Assembly: GCA_025057615.1 (NCBI GenBank)
Contig: JANXBF010000002.1
Span: 1-64,000, forward strand
Length of the DNA: 64,000 bases
Origin: Candidatus Calescibacterium sp.
Lineage (GTDB): Bacteria > DRYD01
Direction: 5' to 3'
The notes under the pieces are model-generated. The model was not told the origin of the DNA, made no database searches, and was given only the letters and a program-made list of their open reading frames with translations. Positions 28,827-38,281 of the stretch are shown here, in pieces (position 1 is the stretch's first letter; each line of letters opens with the position of its first letter). The position numbers were made by a program, and so were the translations under genes.

Positions 28827-30310
28827 TGATTTTATCTGTTTTACTTTTTTATTTTTGTTTTTTTTTAACTTTTTATTTTGATTTCGAGTTCAATGGTTTC
28901 TTATTTTTATTTGCATCTTTTTTTCTCGTGAGGAAATTGTTTGAGTATCAGATTGATTTGAAGAGGGTTTGGTTTTTCAGTTTGGGGCTCGGTTTTCTGT
29001 GTGTTCTATGGATGTGGTTTATTGTCAATTATGTTGGGTTTTTTTTCACTATACTGGCAATGTCGTTATCAATTTTTATTTTGAGTATTTTTTTTAGTTT
29101 GATGTTTTTACCATTTATTTGGATGAAGGCGAAAAGAGGGATTTTGGTATATTCATTGATTTATGGACTATATTTTGTTTTGTGGAATTATCTTTTTTAT
29201 ATTTTTGATGATTTAGGTCTGAGTTTTTTACAGTTCTATTTTACACAGAGTAGTATTTACTTGTTTTATCCCTTGTTTTCTATACATCCGATTCTTGTCA
29301 ATTTTGTTATGGTATTGTTGGTGTTTTACTTTGTTTATTTGGCATTTTTTAAAAATGTGAAAATGGTTTATTGGATTTTAGGAGTTCTTGTTTTATCAAA
29401 TTTGATTGCTAAGTTTTACTATGACTTTCTTTCTGGTATGATTTTGGGATATTTGAATGATAAGTTGAATAGAGAGAATGTTTTTTTATTTTTTATTTCT
29501 ACAGATACTGTTGCCCAGCCTCCAGATTATAGAATTAGGAACGAGAATATGACTTTTTATAAGTTATCCGTTGCTCTAGCATCAGCTTATTCCACTAAAA
29601 GGAATAATAAATCAATTTTTATTTTTTTCTTACCAGAGGGATCTTTGAGTAAGGATGAAAGGTATACGTTTAATTTGAATAATCCAAATTTAAGTTATTC
29701 AATAACTAATTTGAAATATAACATGAATAATTTGATTGGTAATCGGGATTTTTTTTCTATTTTTGGAAATAGCTTTCTTTTTTTTAATCCGACTTCTGTA
29801 GATTATGAAATAAAGAAGATATTTAATAGTGTTGTTTTATTAAGTTTTAATGATATAAATAACTTGAGAATTATTGATTATCAGATATACAGTAAACGTT
29901 TTTTGGTTCCATTTACTGAGGTTACACCTGGTTTTTTCAAATCCATTTCCAAATTTTTATCCAAATGGATAGTTCTTTACAAGTATCTCGATTATAGTGA
30001 AGGTAAAGATTATTTTAAAGAATTTGCTATTAGGGATATAAAATTCGTTCCACTTATATGTTTTGAAAGTTTTAAACACATATATCCTATATCGATTTAT
30101 TCTAATGTTGATTTTTTAGTGGTTTCTTCCAATGATAGTTGGTTTAAAAATAACCCGATGTTGTTTTTACATTTGAAAAGTGTTAGAGTTCTCTCTGTTG
30201 TTAAGAGAAAACCTGTTATTTTCTTAGCTAATGGTTATGAAAATAGGATCTTTATTTTCAGTGATAAGACTAGGAATATAAGAAATACAATTCATATAAT
30301 TAGTTTTTAG
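28826..30310 (+). CDS. lnt: Apolipoprotein N-acyltransferase-like membrane protein (divergent)
   Basis: Multiple N-terminal TM segments then nitrilase-type domain: FLPEGSLS, LVPFTEVTPG, FVPLICFESF, VSSNDSWF, HLKSVRVLSVVKRKPVIFLANGY. Confidence 0.8.
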   Translation: MILSVLLFYFCFFLTFYFDFEFNGFLFLFASFFLVRKLFEYQIDLKRVWFFSLGLGFLCVLWMWFIVNYVGFFFTILAMSLSIFILSIFFSLMFLPFIWMKAKRGILVYSLIYGLYFVLWNYLFYIFDDLGLSFLQFYFTQSSIYLFYPLFSIHPILVNFVMVLLVFYFVYLAFFKNVKMVYWILGVLVLSNLIAKFYYDFLSGMILGYLNDKLNRENVFLFFISTDTVAQPPDYRIRNENMTFYKLSVALASAYSTKRNNKSIFIFFLPEGSLSKDERYTFNLNNPNLSYSITNLKYNMNNLIGNRDFFSIFGNSFLFFNPTSVDYEIKKIFNSVVLLSFNDINNLRIIDYQIYSKRFLVPFTEVTPGFFKSISKFLSKWIVLYKYLDYSEGKDYFKEFAIRDIKFVPLICFESFKHIYPISIYSNVDFLVVSSNDSWFKNNPMLFLHLKSVRVLSVVKRKPVIFLANGYENRIFIFSDKTRNIRNTIHIISF

Positions 30311-30349
30311 ATTGAGGTAATTTTTTATATATTATCTTTTTTACATTTT

Positions 30350-30381
30350 TTTTACAAATGAACCTCTTTATTTGTGTAAAA
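30350..30381 (+). terminator. Possible terminator/operator hairpin after the Lnt-like gene
   Basis: Imperfect dyad TTTACAAAT / ATTTGTGTAAA flanked by T and A runs; AT-rich, so weak. Confidence 0.3.
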
Positions 30382-30427
30382 GTGATCAAAAAGAACGTTA
30401 AAATAATCATTAAGGAGGTAAATAATC

Positions 30428-31996
30428 ATGGCAAATATAAATAACAAGATTGTATATCCTGGAGTAAATCCGTTTATACCATTTTCTTCTGAGCCTGTTG
30501 TCTGGAATAAGGATGTTCCTGTTGACTACGATGTAAAATTGGATGATAGTTATAATGTTGAGCAGAGCGTGGGAGAGGAGGGGAAAAGGAAGAAATGGTT
30601 GGTTATACATTATGGAGCAGGAGATAATAACTTGGCAAAGATGATATTTTCTGATACTGATGAATTAGAAAAAGTTGGTTCTGACATTAATACACATATT
30701 GTCTCCATACTTGATGTTGGTAAGCAATGGGGTGTTCCGTTTAAAGGTGCCAGAATTTTTTACTTGAAGAAGGACGATGTTTCTGGTAAGATAAACTCAC
30801 CTGTTTTAAAGAACTTGGGACAGGTAAATACTGCTGACCCTGCATTTATGGCAAGTGTATTGAAAGAGATTATAAAGAGGTTCCCTGCTGATAACATCGC
30901 TATATTTATAGGTGATCACGGGGCTGGCTGGGAAGGTGCTATTGAAGATGATAGTTCTAATGGAAAGTTTATGAAAATAGGAGAGATAAGAGAGGCCTTA
31001 GAAAGTGTTGCTCAAAGTTTGGGTAAGAAAATAGATGTTTTGGCTTTTGATGCTTGTTTAATGGCAATGGCAGAAGTTGGGTATGAATTGAAGAATGCTG
31101 TTAAATATATGGTTGCAAGTGAGCAATTGGAAGGTGGGGGTGGATATAACTACACTATACTTTTCTCTAAGGCAATGGCTGATGCTATTAAAAATCTTCA
31201 ACAGGCAAATTTGGTAAAGATAAAGGTTGGTCCTGAAGAGTTTGCCAAACTTATAGTTAATGCTGCTAAAGAATATAGTAGAGATATAGAAACAATATCA
31301 GCAGTTGATTTGGAAAAAGTTTCCGATTTAGCAAATTCTATAAACCTATTTGCTGAGACTGTTATATCTAAAGCCAAGGAATCACAAATCTATGAAGCAC
31401 TTAGTAATTATCAAAAATTGACAGAGGAATTGAAATCTTTAAAATCGCAGAAGACTGAAGTTGATTATGATAAAGTCATAGAAATTTTGAAGAACTATAA
31501 TAATTTGATGCAAACTTTAGCTAATATTCTTGGAAGTGGTTCTAAGAGCGATCTAGATTTAGAGAAACAGTTGTCTCAATTGAAGGAGTTCGACGCTAAA
31601 CTGAATCAATTCTTATCTGCTTATTCCGCACTCAGTTTGTCTTCTAAGGTTCAAGATTTATTTGCTGAGCTCAATAATACCGATGCTAAAAAAATAAGAG
31701 AAAAAATAACTAAGACTCAGGGATTCTATGGTTCTTTCAGAGATCTGAAACATTTTATGCAGCTAATAGCTGAGGATAATACAATAAGTTTGGATGTTAG
31801 AGAAAAAGCAAAGGAAGTTATCAAATCTCTGGATCAATATGTTATAGCGGAGTTTCATGTTGAAAAGTATCCAAATGCAAATGGTGTAACAATAGAGCTT
31901 CCTTCATATGGTGGTGTCAAATCAGATTATAAGGATACCATGTTTGCAAAAGATACGAAATGGGATGAAATGTTGGATAAATTAAACAAGGTTTAA
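30428..31996 (+). CDS. Clostripain-type (C11) cysteine peptidase
   Basis: WLVIHYGAGDNNL, IFIGDHGAGWEGAIEDD, VLAFDACLMAMAEVGYELKN, VASEQLEGGGGYNY; SD AAGGAGG upstream. Confidence 0.88.
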   Translation: MANINNKIVYPGVNPFIPFSSEPVVWNKDVPVDYDVKLDDSYNVEQSVGEEGKRKKWLVIHYGAGDNNLAKMIFSDTDELEKVGSDINTHIVSILDVGKQWGVPFKGARIFYLKKDDVSGKINSPVLKNLGQVNTADPAFMASVLKEIIKRFPADNIAIFIGDHGAGWEGAIEDDSSNGKFMKIGEIREALESVAQSLGKKIDVLAFDACLMAMAEVGYELKNAVKYMVASEQLEGGGGYNYTILFSKAMADAIKNLQQANLVKIKVGPEEFAKLIVNAAKEYSRDIETISAVDLEKVSDLANSINLFAETVISKAKESQIYEALSNYQKLTEELKSLKSQKTEVDYDKVIEILKNYNNLMQTLANILGSGSKSDLDLEKQLSQLKEFDAKLNQFLSAYSALSLSSKVQDLFAELNNTDAKKIREKITKTQGFYGSFRDLKHFMQLIAEDNTISLDVREKAKEVIKSLDQYVIAEFHVEKYPNANGVTIELPSYGGVKSDYKDTMFAKDTKWDEMLDKLNKV

Positions 31997-32013
31997 GATT
32001 AAACAAGGTTTAA
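31981..32013 (+). repeat. 16-bp tandem direct repeat over the stop codon of the C11 peptidase gene
   Basis: ATTAAACAAGGTTTAA at 31981-31996 and 31998-32013. Confidence 0.85.
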
Positions 32014-32036
32014 ATTGGGTTTTCATAGTCATTACC

Positions 32037-32065
32037 AAAGGGAGGTTGTAAATTACCTCCCTTTT
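32037..32065 (+). terminator. Rho-independent terminator
   Basis: AAAGGGAGGT(32037-32046) / ACCTCCCTTT(32055-32064), 8-nt loop, short T run. Confidence 0.75.
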
Positions 32066-32108
32066 GGATTATGTAAAAAATAATTTAATTATAAAGGAGG
32101 TAGTTTTA

Positions 32109-33065
32109 ATGAGAGTTTCTATTGTTGGTATTAATGGTTTGGTTGGTAAAGAATTAGAAAAATTGATAAAAGATAATACTAATTGGGATATTGAGGGTTT
32201 TGGTTCGTCTGATAAAATAGATTACGAAAAAATGAGAAAAAAGGATATTGTATTTTTATGTGTTGACAATGATGTTAGTGCTTCTATAGCTCCACATATA
32301 TATGATTACACTACTGTTATAGATAATAGTTCTTATTACAGGATGGATAGTGATGTGCCTCTTGTGGTTCCAGAAGTGAACATGGTTTATGATTGGGATA
32401 GTAGGAAATCAAAGAGAATAATTGCTAATCCTAATTGTTCAACCATTCAGCTTGTTATACCTTTGAAGCCAATTTTTGATAGTTACGGTATTGAGGAGGT
32501 TTTCGTTGCGACGTATCAATCAGTTTCCGGAGCGGGTAAGAAAGCTCTTGATGAGTTTAAGGATCAAATAAAGAGTAATCACTTTGAGAATAAATATTTG
32601 CCATATCCAATTGCATATAATTTGTTTCCTGTTATTGGAAATTTTTTTGAGGATAATATAGAAAACATTGTCTGTACTGAAGAAAAAAAGATTATGGAGG
32701 AAACGAATAAAATATTAAACTCTGATATAAATGTTCATCCTTTTACGGTAAGGGTTCCTGTTATAAGAGCTCATAGTCAGGCTGTTTTTGTAAGAACTAA
32801 GAGGGATTTTGAATATGAGCAACTTATTGGTTTACTTGATGAATTTGCAAGGTCGGGTGGTTTGAAAGTCTGGGTGGATAACAGTGTTTTACCACAACCA
32901 TATACTGTTTCAAATACAAATGAAGTTCATATTTCAAGAATAAGGAAGCTTGGTAGTAAATTAATCGGTTTTTGGAGTGTTTCTGATAATTTACTTCGTG
33001 GTGCTGCTTATAACGCTTTCCTGATTGCAAAGAAAATATTACAGAACAAAGTTGCTACTAAATGA
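32109..33065 (+). CDS. asd: Aspartate-semialdehyde dehydrogenase
   Basis: VSIVGINGLVGKELEKLI, IANPNCSTIQLVIPLKP, ATYQSVSGAGKKALDE; ATG 32109 has SD AAAGGAGG. Confidence 0.93.
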   Translation: MRVSIVGINGLVGKELEKLIKDNTNWDIEGFGSSDKIDYEKMRKKDIVFLCVDNDVSASIAPHIYDYTTVIDNSSYYRMDSDVPLVVPEVNMVYDWDSRKSKRIIANPNCSTIQLVIPLKPIFDSYGIEEVFVATYQSVSGAGKKALDEFKDQIKSNHFENKYLPYPIAYNLFPVIGNFFEDNIENIVCTEEKKIMEETNKILNSDINVHPFTVRVPVIRAHSQAVFVRTKRDFEYEQLIGLLDEFARSGGLKVWVDNSVLPQPYTVSNTNEVHISRIRKLGSKLIGFWSVSDNLLRGAAYNAFLIAKKILQNKVATK

Positions 33066-33163
33066 AATGCTTTTAATAAAATTTTTTAATGAAATTTTTA
33101 AGTTAGGTTTTTACTTATAAAAGAAAGGATAGTTATCTTTTTTGTTGAAAAAACTTTTATAGA

Positions 33164-34324
33164 ATGAAGAACATTTGTATATTGGGTTCTACTGGTTCGA
33201 TAGGTTTCCAATCTATGGATGTAATATCCAAGTATCCGGAAATTTTGAGGGTTTATTCTATTGCTGCTTATGGAAGAAACCCGAATAGTATAATTGCTCA
33301 GATAAAGAGGTATAACCCGAAATATGTTGCTGTTTTTGATGAGCAAACTGCAAAGAAAATATCCAGTGAGGTTAATGTTAAAATTTTTACTGGTATGGAT
33401 GGTTTAATGAAATTGGTTGAAGATGATAATGTGGATTTAGTTATCAGTGCTATGGTTGGATTTGTTGGATTAAAACCAACACTTTATGCTTTAGAAAAAG
33501 GTAAATATGTTGCCTTGGCTAACAAAGAATCTGTTGTTGTTGGTGGACCTTTAATACAGAAGTATATAGATAAAATCATTCCTGTTGATAGTGAACATAG
33601 TGCAATATTTCAGCTTATAGAAAATAAGAATAAAAGCGATATAAAAGAGATTGTAATTACTGCTTCTGGTGGACCGTTTTGGAAAAAAAAGGAGAGTCAA
33701 CTTAAAAATGTTAGAATTGAGGATGCTCTTAAGCATCCTGTTTGGAAAATGGGAAACAAAATAACTATTGATAGTGCAACTTTGATGAATAAGGCTCTTG
33801 AGATAATAGAGGCATACTTTTTATTTTCTCTTCCTTATGATAAAATAAAGGCTGTAATTCATCCACAGAGTTATATTCATTCACTCGTAATTTTTAATGA
33901 TAATAATGTTTTTGCTCATATTGCAAAGCCTGATATGAGGATACCTATTACTTATGCTCTATTCTATCCCCATAGAGTTGAGAACCAGTTCTCAGAATTC
34001 AGCTTTGCTGATTTATATAATAAGAGGTTGGAGTTTTATGAAATACCTTCTCATTTCAGGTCTATAAAATTTGCTTATTCTGTTTTATCAAATGGAGGTG
34101 TTTTTCCAACTATTATGAACGCTTCAAATGAAGTCGCAGTGGATTTATTTATTCAAAGAAAAATAGGGTTTACTGATATTTTTAATATAGTTGAAGATAC
34201 TTTATGTTGTTATGGTGGTCCTAATTATGATGATTTGAATTTGGAAATACTTGAGCAGGTTGACTCGTGGGCCAGAAGGACAGCTGTTGATTTGGCTAAG
34301 AAATCAAAAATATTTATAAACTGA
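33164..34324 (+). CDS. dxr: 1-deoxy-D-xylulose 5-phosphate reductoisomerase
   Basis: ILGSTGSIGFQSMDVI, LANKESVVVGGPLI, PVDSEHSAIFQ, TASGGPFW, KHPVWKMGNKITIDSATLMNKALEIIEA. Confidence 0.97.
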   Translation: MKNICILGSTGSIGFQSMDVISKYPEILRVYSIAAYGRNPNSIIAQIKRYNPKYVAVFDEQTAKKISSEVNVKIFTGMDGLMKLVEDDNVDLVISAMVGFVGLKPTLYALEKGKYVALANKESVVVGGPLIQKYIDKIIPVDSEHSAIFQLIENKNKSDIKEIVITASGGPFWKKKESQLKNVRIEDALKHPVWKMGNKITIDSATLMNKALEIIEAYFLFSLPYDKIKAVIHPQSYIHSLVIFNDNNVFAHIAKPDMRIPITYALFYPHRVENQFSEFSFADLYNKRLEFYEIPSHFRSIKFAYSVLSNGGVFPTIMNASNEVAVDLFIQRKIGFTDIFNIVEDTLCCYGGPNYDDLNLEILEQVDSWARRTAVDLAKKSKIFIN

Positions 34325-34989
34325 TGGCAAAGATAATTTCCCCGGCTGCTATTAGTACTAGAAAATTAGAAATTCAACGTAAGAACAAGTTAATAATAAT
34401 TTATATCACTGCTTTTGTTTTGTTAATTATTATCATTTTTTTTATTGTAAAATCTAATGTTTGGGCAGTCATTTTTGTTGCTTTTGTGTTGTCTTTTTTT
34501 TTATATAACATAATAATTTTTTCTAAGAAGATTAATGATGCCAAGATAGGTGCTAAAGCAGAAAAATATTTATCAGATTTTTTGGATACTCATCTTTCTC
34601 CAGCTTATTGGGTTGTTAATGATGTGAAAATTAAATATGGTAATATAGATTGTTTAGTTATTGATACAATCAAGAATTGTATTTTTCTATTAGAGATAAA
34701 GTCTTCAAAGAGGTTTGATTCTTCTAAGGTTTCTAAGTGGATAAAGCAGTGTAAATTGAGTGAAAAATTATTAAAAAGTATTGTTTTCAGAGTTTTGGGG
34801 CAAGAAGTTCCTATTTTTACTATTGTCTCTTTACCTTTTTTGGATAATCAGGATTATTCTTATCATTTTGAAAATTCTAATGTTTGGATGTTTGGAAACA
34901 GAAAGTTATTGGAATTTATAGACAGTGTTCCTAAAAATAACAGCAAGGTAGATTGGTATAAATTTATAGATGATATTTGCAGTAAATAA
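34324..34989 (+). CDS. NERD-domain membrane protein
   Basis: Two N-terminal TM segments, then KIGAKAEKYLSDFLD...DVKIKYGNIDCLVID...FLLEIKSSK, the nuclease-related domain pattern. Confidence 0.75.
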   Translation: MAKIISPAAISTRKLEIQRKNKLIIIYITAFVLLIIIIFFIVKSNVWAVIFVAFVLSFFLYNIIIFSKKINDAKIGAKAEKYLSDFLDTHLSPAYWVVNDVKIKYGNIDCLVIDTIKNCIFLLEIKSSKRFDSSKVSKWIKQCKLSEKLLKSIVFRVLGQEVPIFTIVSLPFLDNQDYSYHFENSNVWMFGNRKLLEFIDSVPKNNSKVDWYKFIDDICSK

Positions 34990-35419
34990 GAAGCTCAGAG
35001 ATTTACAAATATTAGAAACTTTTGAGGCTGGAGTTTCTCTTATTGGTCCTGAAGTAAAAGCTATTAGAAATAAGAATTTATCAATAAGTGAAGCTTTTAT
35101 TAAAATAAAGAATGGAGAAGTATTCATAATAAATATGAATATTATACCTATTTCTCAAAATTCCTTTTTTGGAAGGTTTAATCCTGTTAGATCTAGAAAA
35201 TTATTATTAAAGAAGAGTGAAATAAAAAGGTTAATTGGTAAAGTGGAGGAAAAAGGGTTAACCATAGTTCCTACAAAGGTTTATCAAAAAGGGAAGTGGA
35301 TAAAAGTGGAGATTGCTATTGCTAAACATAAAACTCAATACGATAAGCGCCAAGAAATAAGGAAGAAGGAAGTCGATAGAAAAATTCAAGAAATAATGAA
35401 AAGGAGGGGATTAAGATAG
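34970..35419 (+). CDS. smpB: SsrA-binding protein
   Basis: NKKLRDLQILETFEAGVSLIGPEVKAIR...AKHKTQYDKRQEIRKKEVDRKIQ. Confidence 0.96.
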   Translation: MIFAVNKKLRDLQILETFEAGVSLIGPEVKAIRNKNLSISEAFIKIKNGEVFIINMNIIPISQNSFFGRFNPVRSRKLLLKKSEIKRLIGKVEEKGLTIVPTKVYQKGKWIKVEIAIAKHKTQYDKRQEIRKKEVDRKIQEIMKRRGLR

Positions 35420-36042
35420 TGTCTAAAGGTTTACTTTCTATTTTCCCTAAACATGTCGATTTTTTTAGATACCTCTGTGAATGTTCTGAAATACTTATTG
35501 AAGTATGTAAAGAATTAAAGGTTTTATATGATGACCCTAAGGAGGAAATTTTTAACAAGATAATTGAACTTGAGCATAGAGCAGATAAGTTGGTTTATGA
35601 ATACAGACATAAGCTAAATGAGGTATTTATAACACCTCTTGATCGTGAAGATCTTCATCAGTTGATTATAGAACTTGATGATATAATAGATTTTGCTAAA
35701 TCTTCTGCAGAGAAGTATTTTCTTTATAAACCAAAAGGTAAATATGATTTTATAGACCAGATACTGGAGGTTTTAATGAAGTCTGCTCAAAAAGTTAAGG
35801 ATTTGATGAAAATTCTGAAAAATCAGAATAACGAGATAATAAAAATAGTGAATGAAATATGTGACTTGGAAAAGCAAGCTGATGTTATAAATAGGAGAGG
35901 TATTGCTAACCTCTTTAATAATGGACAAGATATTCTTGAAATAATCAAAGTGAAAGAAATCCTGTCTCAATTGGAAGAAACTATTGATAGAACGCAAATG
36001 CTTGCTATAACTATTGAAAATAGTATTTTTAAACATATATAG
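35419..36042 (+). CDS. PhoU-like DUF47 protein
   Basis: IIELEHRADKLVYEYRHKLNEVFITPLDREDLHQLIIELDDIIDFAK. Confidence 0.9.
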   Translation: MSKGLLSIFPKHVDFFRYLCECSEILIEVCKELKVLYDDPKEEIFNKIIELEHRADKLVYEYRHKLNEVFITPLDREDLHQLIIELDDIIDFAKSSAEKYFLYKPKGKYDFIDQILEVLMKSAQKVKDLMKILKNQNNEIIKIVNEICDLEKQADVINRRGIANLFNNGQDILEIIKVKEILSQLEETIDRTQMLAITIENSIFKHI

Positions 36043-36044
36043 TT

Positions 36045-37040
36045 ATGGAATCTGTTACAATTCTATTAATAATAGTTATACTGTTAGCTTGGATTTTCGA
36101 TTATACTAATGGTTTAAATGATTCCGCAAATGCTATTGCTACTGTTGTTTCAACTAGAGTTCTAAAACCTTTTGCTGCTGTTGCTCTGGCAGCAATATTC
36201 AACTTTCTTGGTGCTTTTATTACTGTTGAAGTTGCTACGACCATTGGTAAAGGCATAGTTGATCCTAAGTCAATAGATATATATACCATACTTTCTGCTT
36301 TGATTGGTGCTACTTTTTGGAATATTTTTGCAACTTATCTGGGGTTACCTATAAGTGCCAGTTATTCACTAATTGGTGGTATAGTGGGTGCTTCTATTTC
36401 TCATGCTTCATTAAGTGTGGTAAATATGAGTGGCTTGATCTCTAAGTTTATGGTTCCTTCGATATTGTCTCCTTTTTTGGGTATGTTGGCTGCCATTTTG
36501 TTTTTTTCTATTTCTTATTTTGTAGCTTCTTGGTTGAAAGCGACTACAGTAAACAGGGTTTTTAGTGTGCTTCAACTTATTTCAGCTTCGTATATGGCTT
36601 TCAGTCATGGTTCAAATGATGCTCAAAAAACAATGGGAGTGATTGCTATGGCTCTGGTGACTGGTGGTATGTTGTCTAATTTTGAGGTTCCTTTTTGGGT
36701 AAAATTCAGTGCTGCCTTTTTTATTTCTTTGGGAACTCTTATGGGTGGATGGAAGGTTATAAAGACTCTGGGTATGAAATTGACAAAATTGAGACCAATA
36801 GATGGATTTTCTGCTGAGACTGCCGCTGCCACTACCATAATAACAGCTTCATTTCTGGGTATGCCCATAAGTACTACATACGTTATAACATCCTCTGTTA
36901 TGGGAGTTGGAATGTCCAAGAAAATCAATGCAGTAAAATGGAGCCTTTTTTCTACAATAATACTGGCTTGGTTATTTACTATTCCAGGTTCTGCTATTGT
37001 AGCCTTTGTTTCATACAAATTGATCAAGCTGTTATTTTAA
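36045..37040 (+). CDS. pit: Inorganic phosphate transporter, Pit family
   Basis: DYTNGLNDSANAIATVVSTRVL, GLPISASYSLIGGIVGA, SHGSNDAQKTMGVIAMAL, GMPISTTYVITSSVMGVG. Confidence 0.94.
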   Translation: MESVTILLIIVILLAWIFDYTNGLNDSANAIATVVSTRVLKPFAAVALAAIFNFLGAFITVEVATTIGKGIVDPKSIDIYTILSALIGATFWNIFATYLGLPISASYSLIGGIVGASISHASLSVVNMSGLISKFMVPSILSPFLGMLAAILFFSISYFVASWLKATTVNRVFSVLQLISASYMAFSHGSNDAQKTMGVIAMALVTGGMLSNFEVPFWVKFSAAFFISLGTLMGGWKVIKTLGMKLTKLRPIDGFSAETAAATTIITASFLGMPISTTYVITSSVMGVGMSKKINAVKWSLFSTIILAWLFTIPGSAIVAFVSYKLIKLLF

Positions 37041-37121
37041 TAAATCTTTTACAATTTTTTTGTATAATTCATAGGGAATTTCACTATTAAATGCATAAAT
37101 TTAGATTGGGAGGTTTTGTAT

Positions 37122-37748
37122 ATGTTTCGAGATGTGAATATTGGAAAGTATATACCCTTTTTAAACAGAGAGGTTGAAAACATATCGTCGAGTAATTCTT
37201 CAATCCAAAATAATGACAAAAAAATAGATGTTGATGCTATTCTTAGAGATCTTTATAAAGGTAAGGTTGAAATGACCAGGGATGGGGTTAAAGTTTCTGG
37301 TTTTTTTGGAGAGGAAGAGGTGAAAATTTTTGGTGATGATCTTGAGAAGATGCCTGACCAATCCTTATTCGAAGGTATAATAAAAGGATTATTAGTTGGA
37401 TTACTTGGTATAAGTTATCCACTTTTCCTTGCTATTGCTAAATCAATTCGAGGATATTTTGATGGAGCTGGAGCTGCAATAGGTGTTGGATTGAGTTTAA
37501 AAGATAGTATAAAAGCTGGTGGAATTCTTGCTCTTCATGGTGCAGCAAAAGCATTACCTCATGGTATTATAGATTTGATTGGTATTATGGCATTCAATGC
37601 TGCTTGGCATGCTCTATTTGGAGGACCTGTGTCAATTGGGATTACTGCTCTAGTTGGGGGTTTTTACAACCTTTTCAAGGATGATTTTAGACATATTTAT
37701 AAGAGAATCCAGGAGAGAAAGGAAAATTTAGATAGTACCGGAGAGTAG
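37122..37748 (+). CDS. Hypothetical protein with Gly/Ala-rich hydrophobic segments
   Basis: 210-aa ORF; ATG 37122 preceded by GGGAGG; segments GIIKGLLVGLLGISYPLFLAIAK and GPVSIGITALVGGFY. Confidence 0.6.
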   Translation: MFRDVNIGKYIPFLNREVENISSSNSSIQNNDKKIDVDAILRDLYKGKVEMTRDGVKVSGFFGEEEVKIFGDDLEKMPDQSLFEGIIKGLLVGLLGISYPLFLAIAKSIRGYFDGAGAAIGVGLSLKDSIKAGGILALHGAAKALPHGIIDLIGIMAFNAAWHALFGGPVSIGITALVGGFYNLFKDDFRHIYKRIQERKENLDSTGE

Positions 37749-37783
37749 TGTAAATGATAAATAAATTGGGATAAGGATTGTGT

Positions 37784-38169
37784 GCTCCGAAGTTACCCAT
37801 AATTTTTCTCAGATTCAGTGGGCAAAGAAAAGATAATTATGTTCTAAAAAAATATTATCCTATTAGTGAGTACGCTGTTTAAATCTATTGATGGGTATAG
37901 AAAAATTTATGACTCTGGTAGGAAAGTAGGTTTGGAAGGGTGTAACATTATAAGATCAGATTTAAGGGGAATTTGGGTAGTGGATAGATTTACTCATCAT
38001 TTTTGTATTTTATATTACTGCACTAACAGGTATGGGTATGGTTATAGTAGTCCTTTTGGGTAATGCTATCATAACGGTTTTTGGTGAAAGATTTTGTAAC
38101 CTGCTGAAAGATGCTTTGAGGAATGATTGGTTAATTTTGGATTATTTATGTGAAGGTTTTTTGGGGTAA
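37784..38169 (+). pseudogene. Frameshifted remnant of a membrane protein gene
   Basis: Consecutive frames give coherent pieces: KLPIIFLRFSGQRKDNYVLKKYYPISEYAV*, FKSIDGYRKIYDSGRKVGLEGCNIIRSDLRGIW, then FVFYITALTGMGMVIVVLLGNAIITVFGERFCNLLKDALRNDWLILDYLCEGFLG*. Confidence 0.5.
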
Positions 38170-38197
38170 GTTGTAGAATTTAAGAAAAGAAAGGGTA

Positions 38198-38272
38198 CGG
38201 GGTGTAGCTCAGCCTGGCTAGAGCGCGTGCCTTGGGAGCACGAGGTCCGCGGTTCAAGTCCGCGCACCCCGA
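38198..38272 (+). tRNA. tRNA-Pro (anticodon TGG)
   Basis: Acceptor CGGGGTG/CACCCCG, A73, anticodon loop CTTGGGA, T-loop GGTTCAAGTCC. Confidence 0.95.
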
Positions 38273-38281
38273 TAATAATAA

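Noticed and set aside
33100-33166. Leaderless promoter directly before dxr (TTTATAGAATG)
   Set aside because: A-T rich match does not place a TANNNT at the -7 to -12 position expected for leaderless starts; not distinguishable from background.
36623-37027. 134-aa minus-strand ORF
   Set aside because: Antisense to the Pit transporter; no independent motif or RBS.
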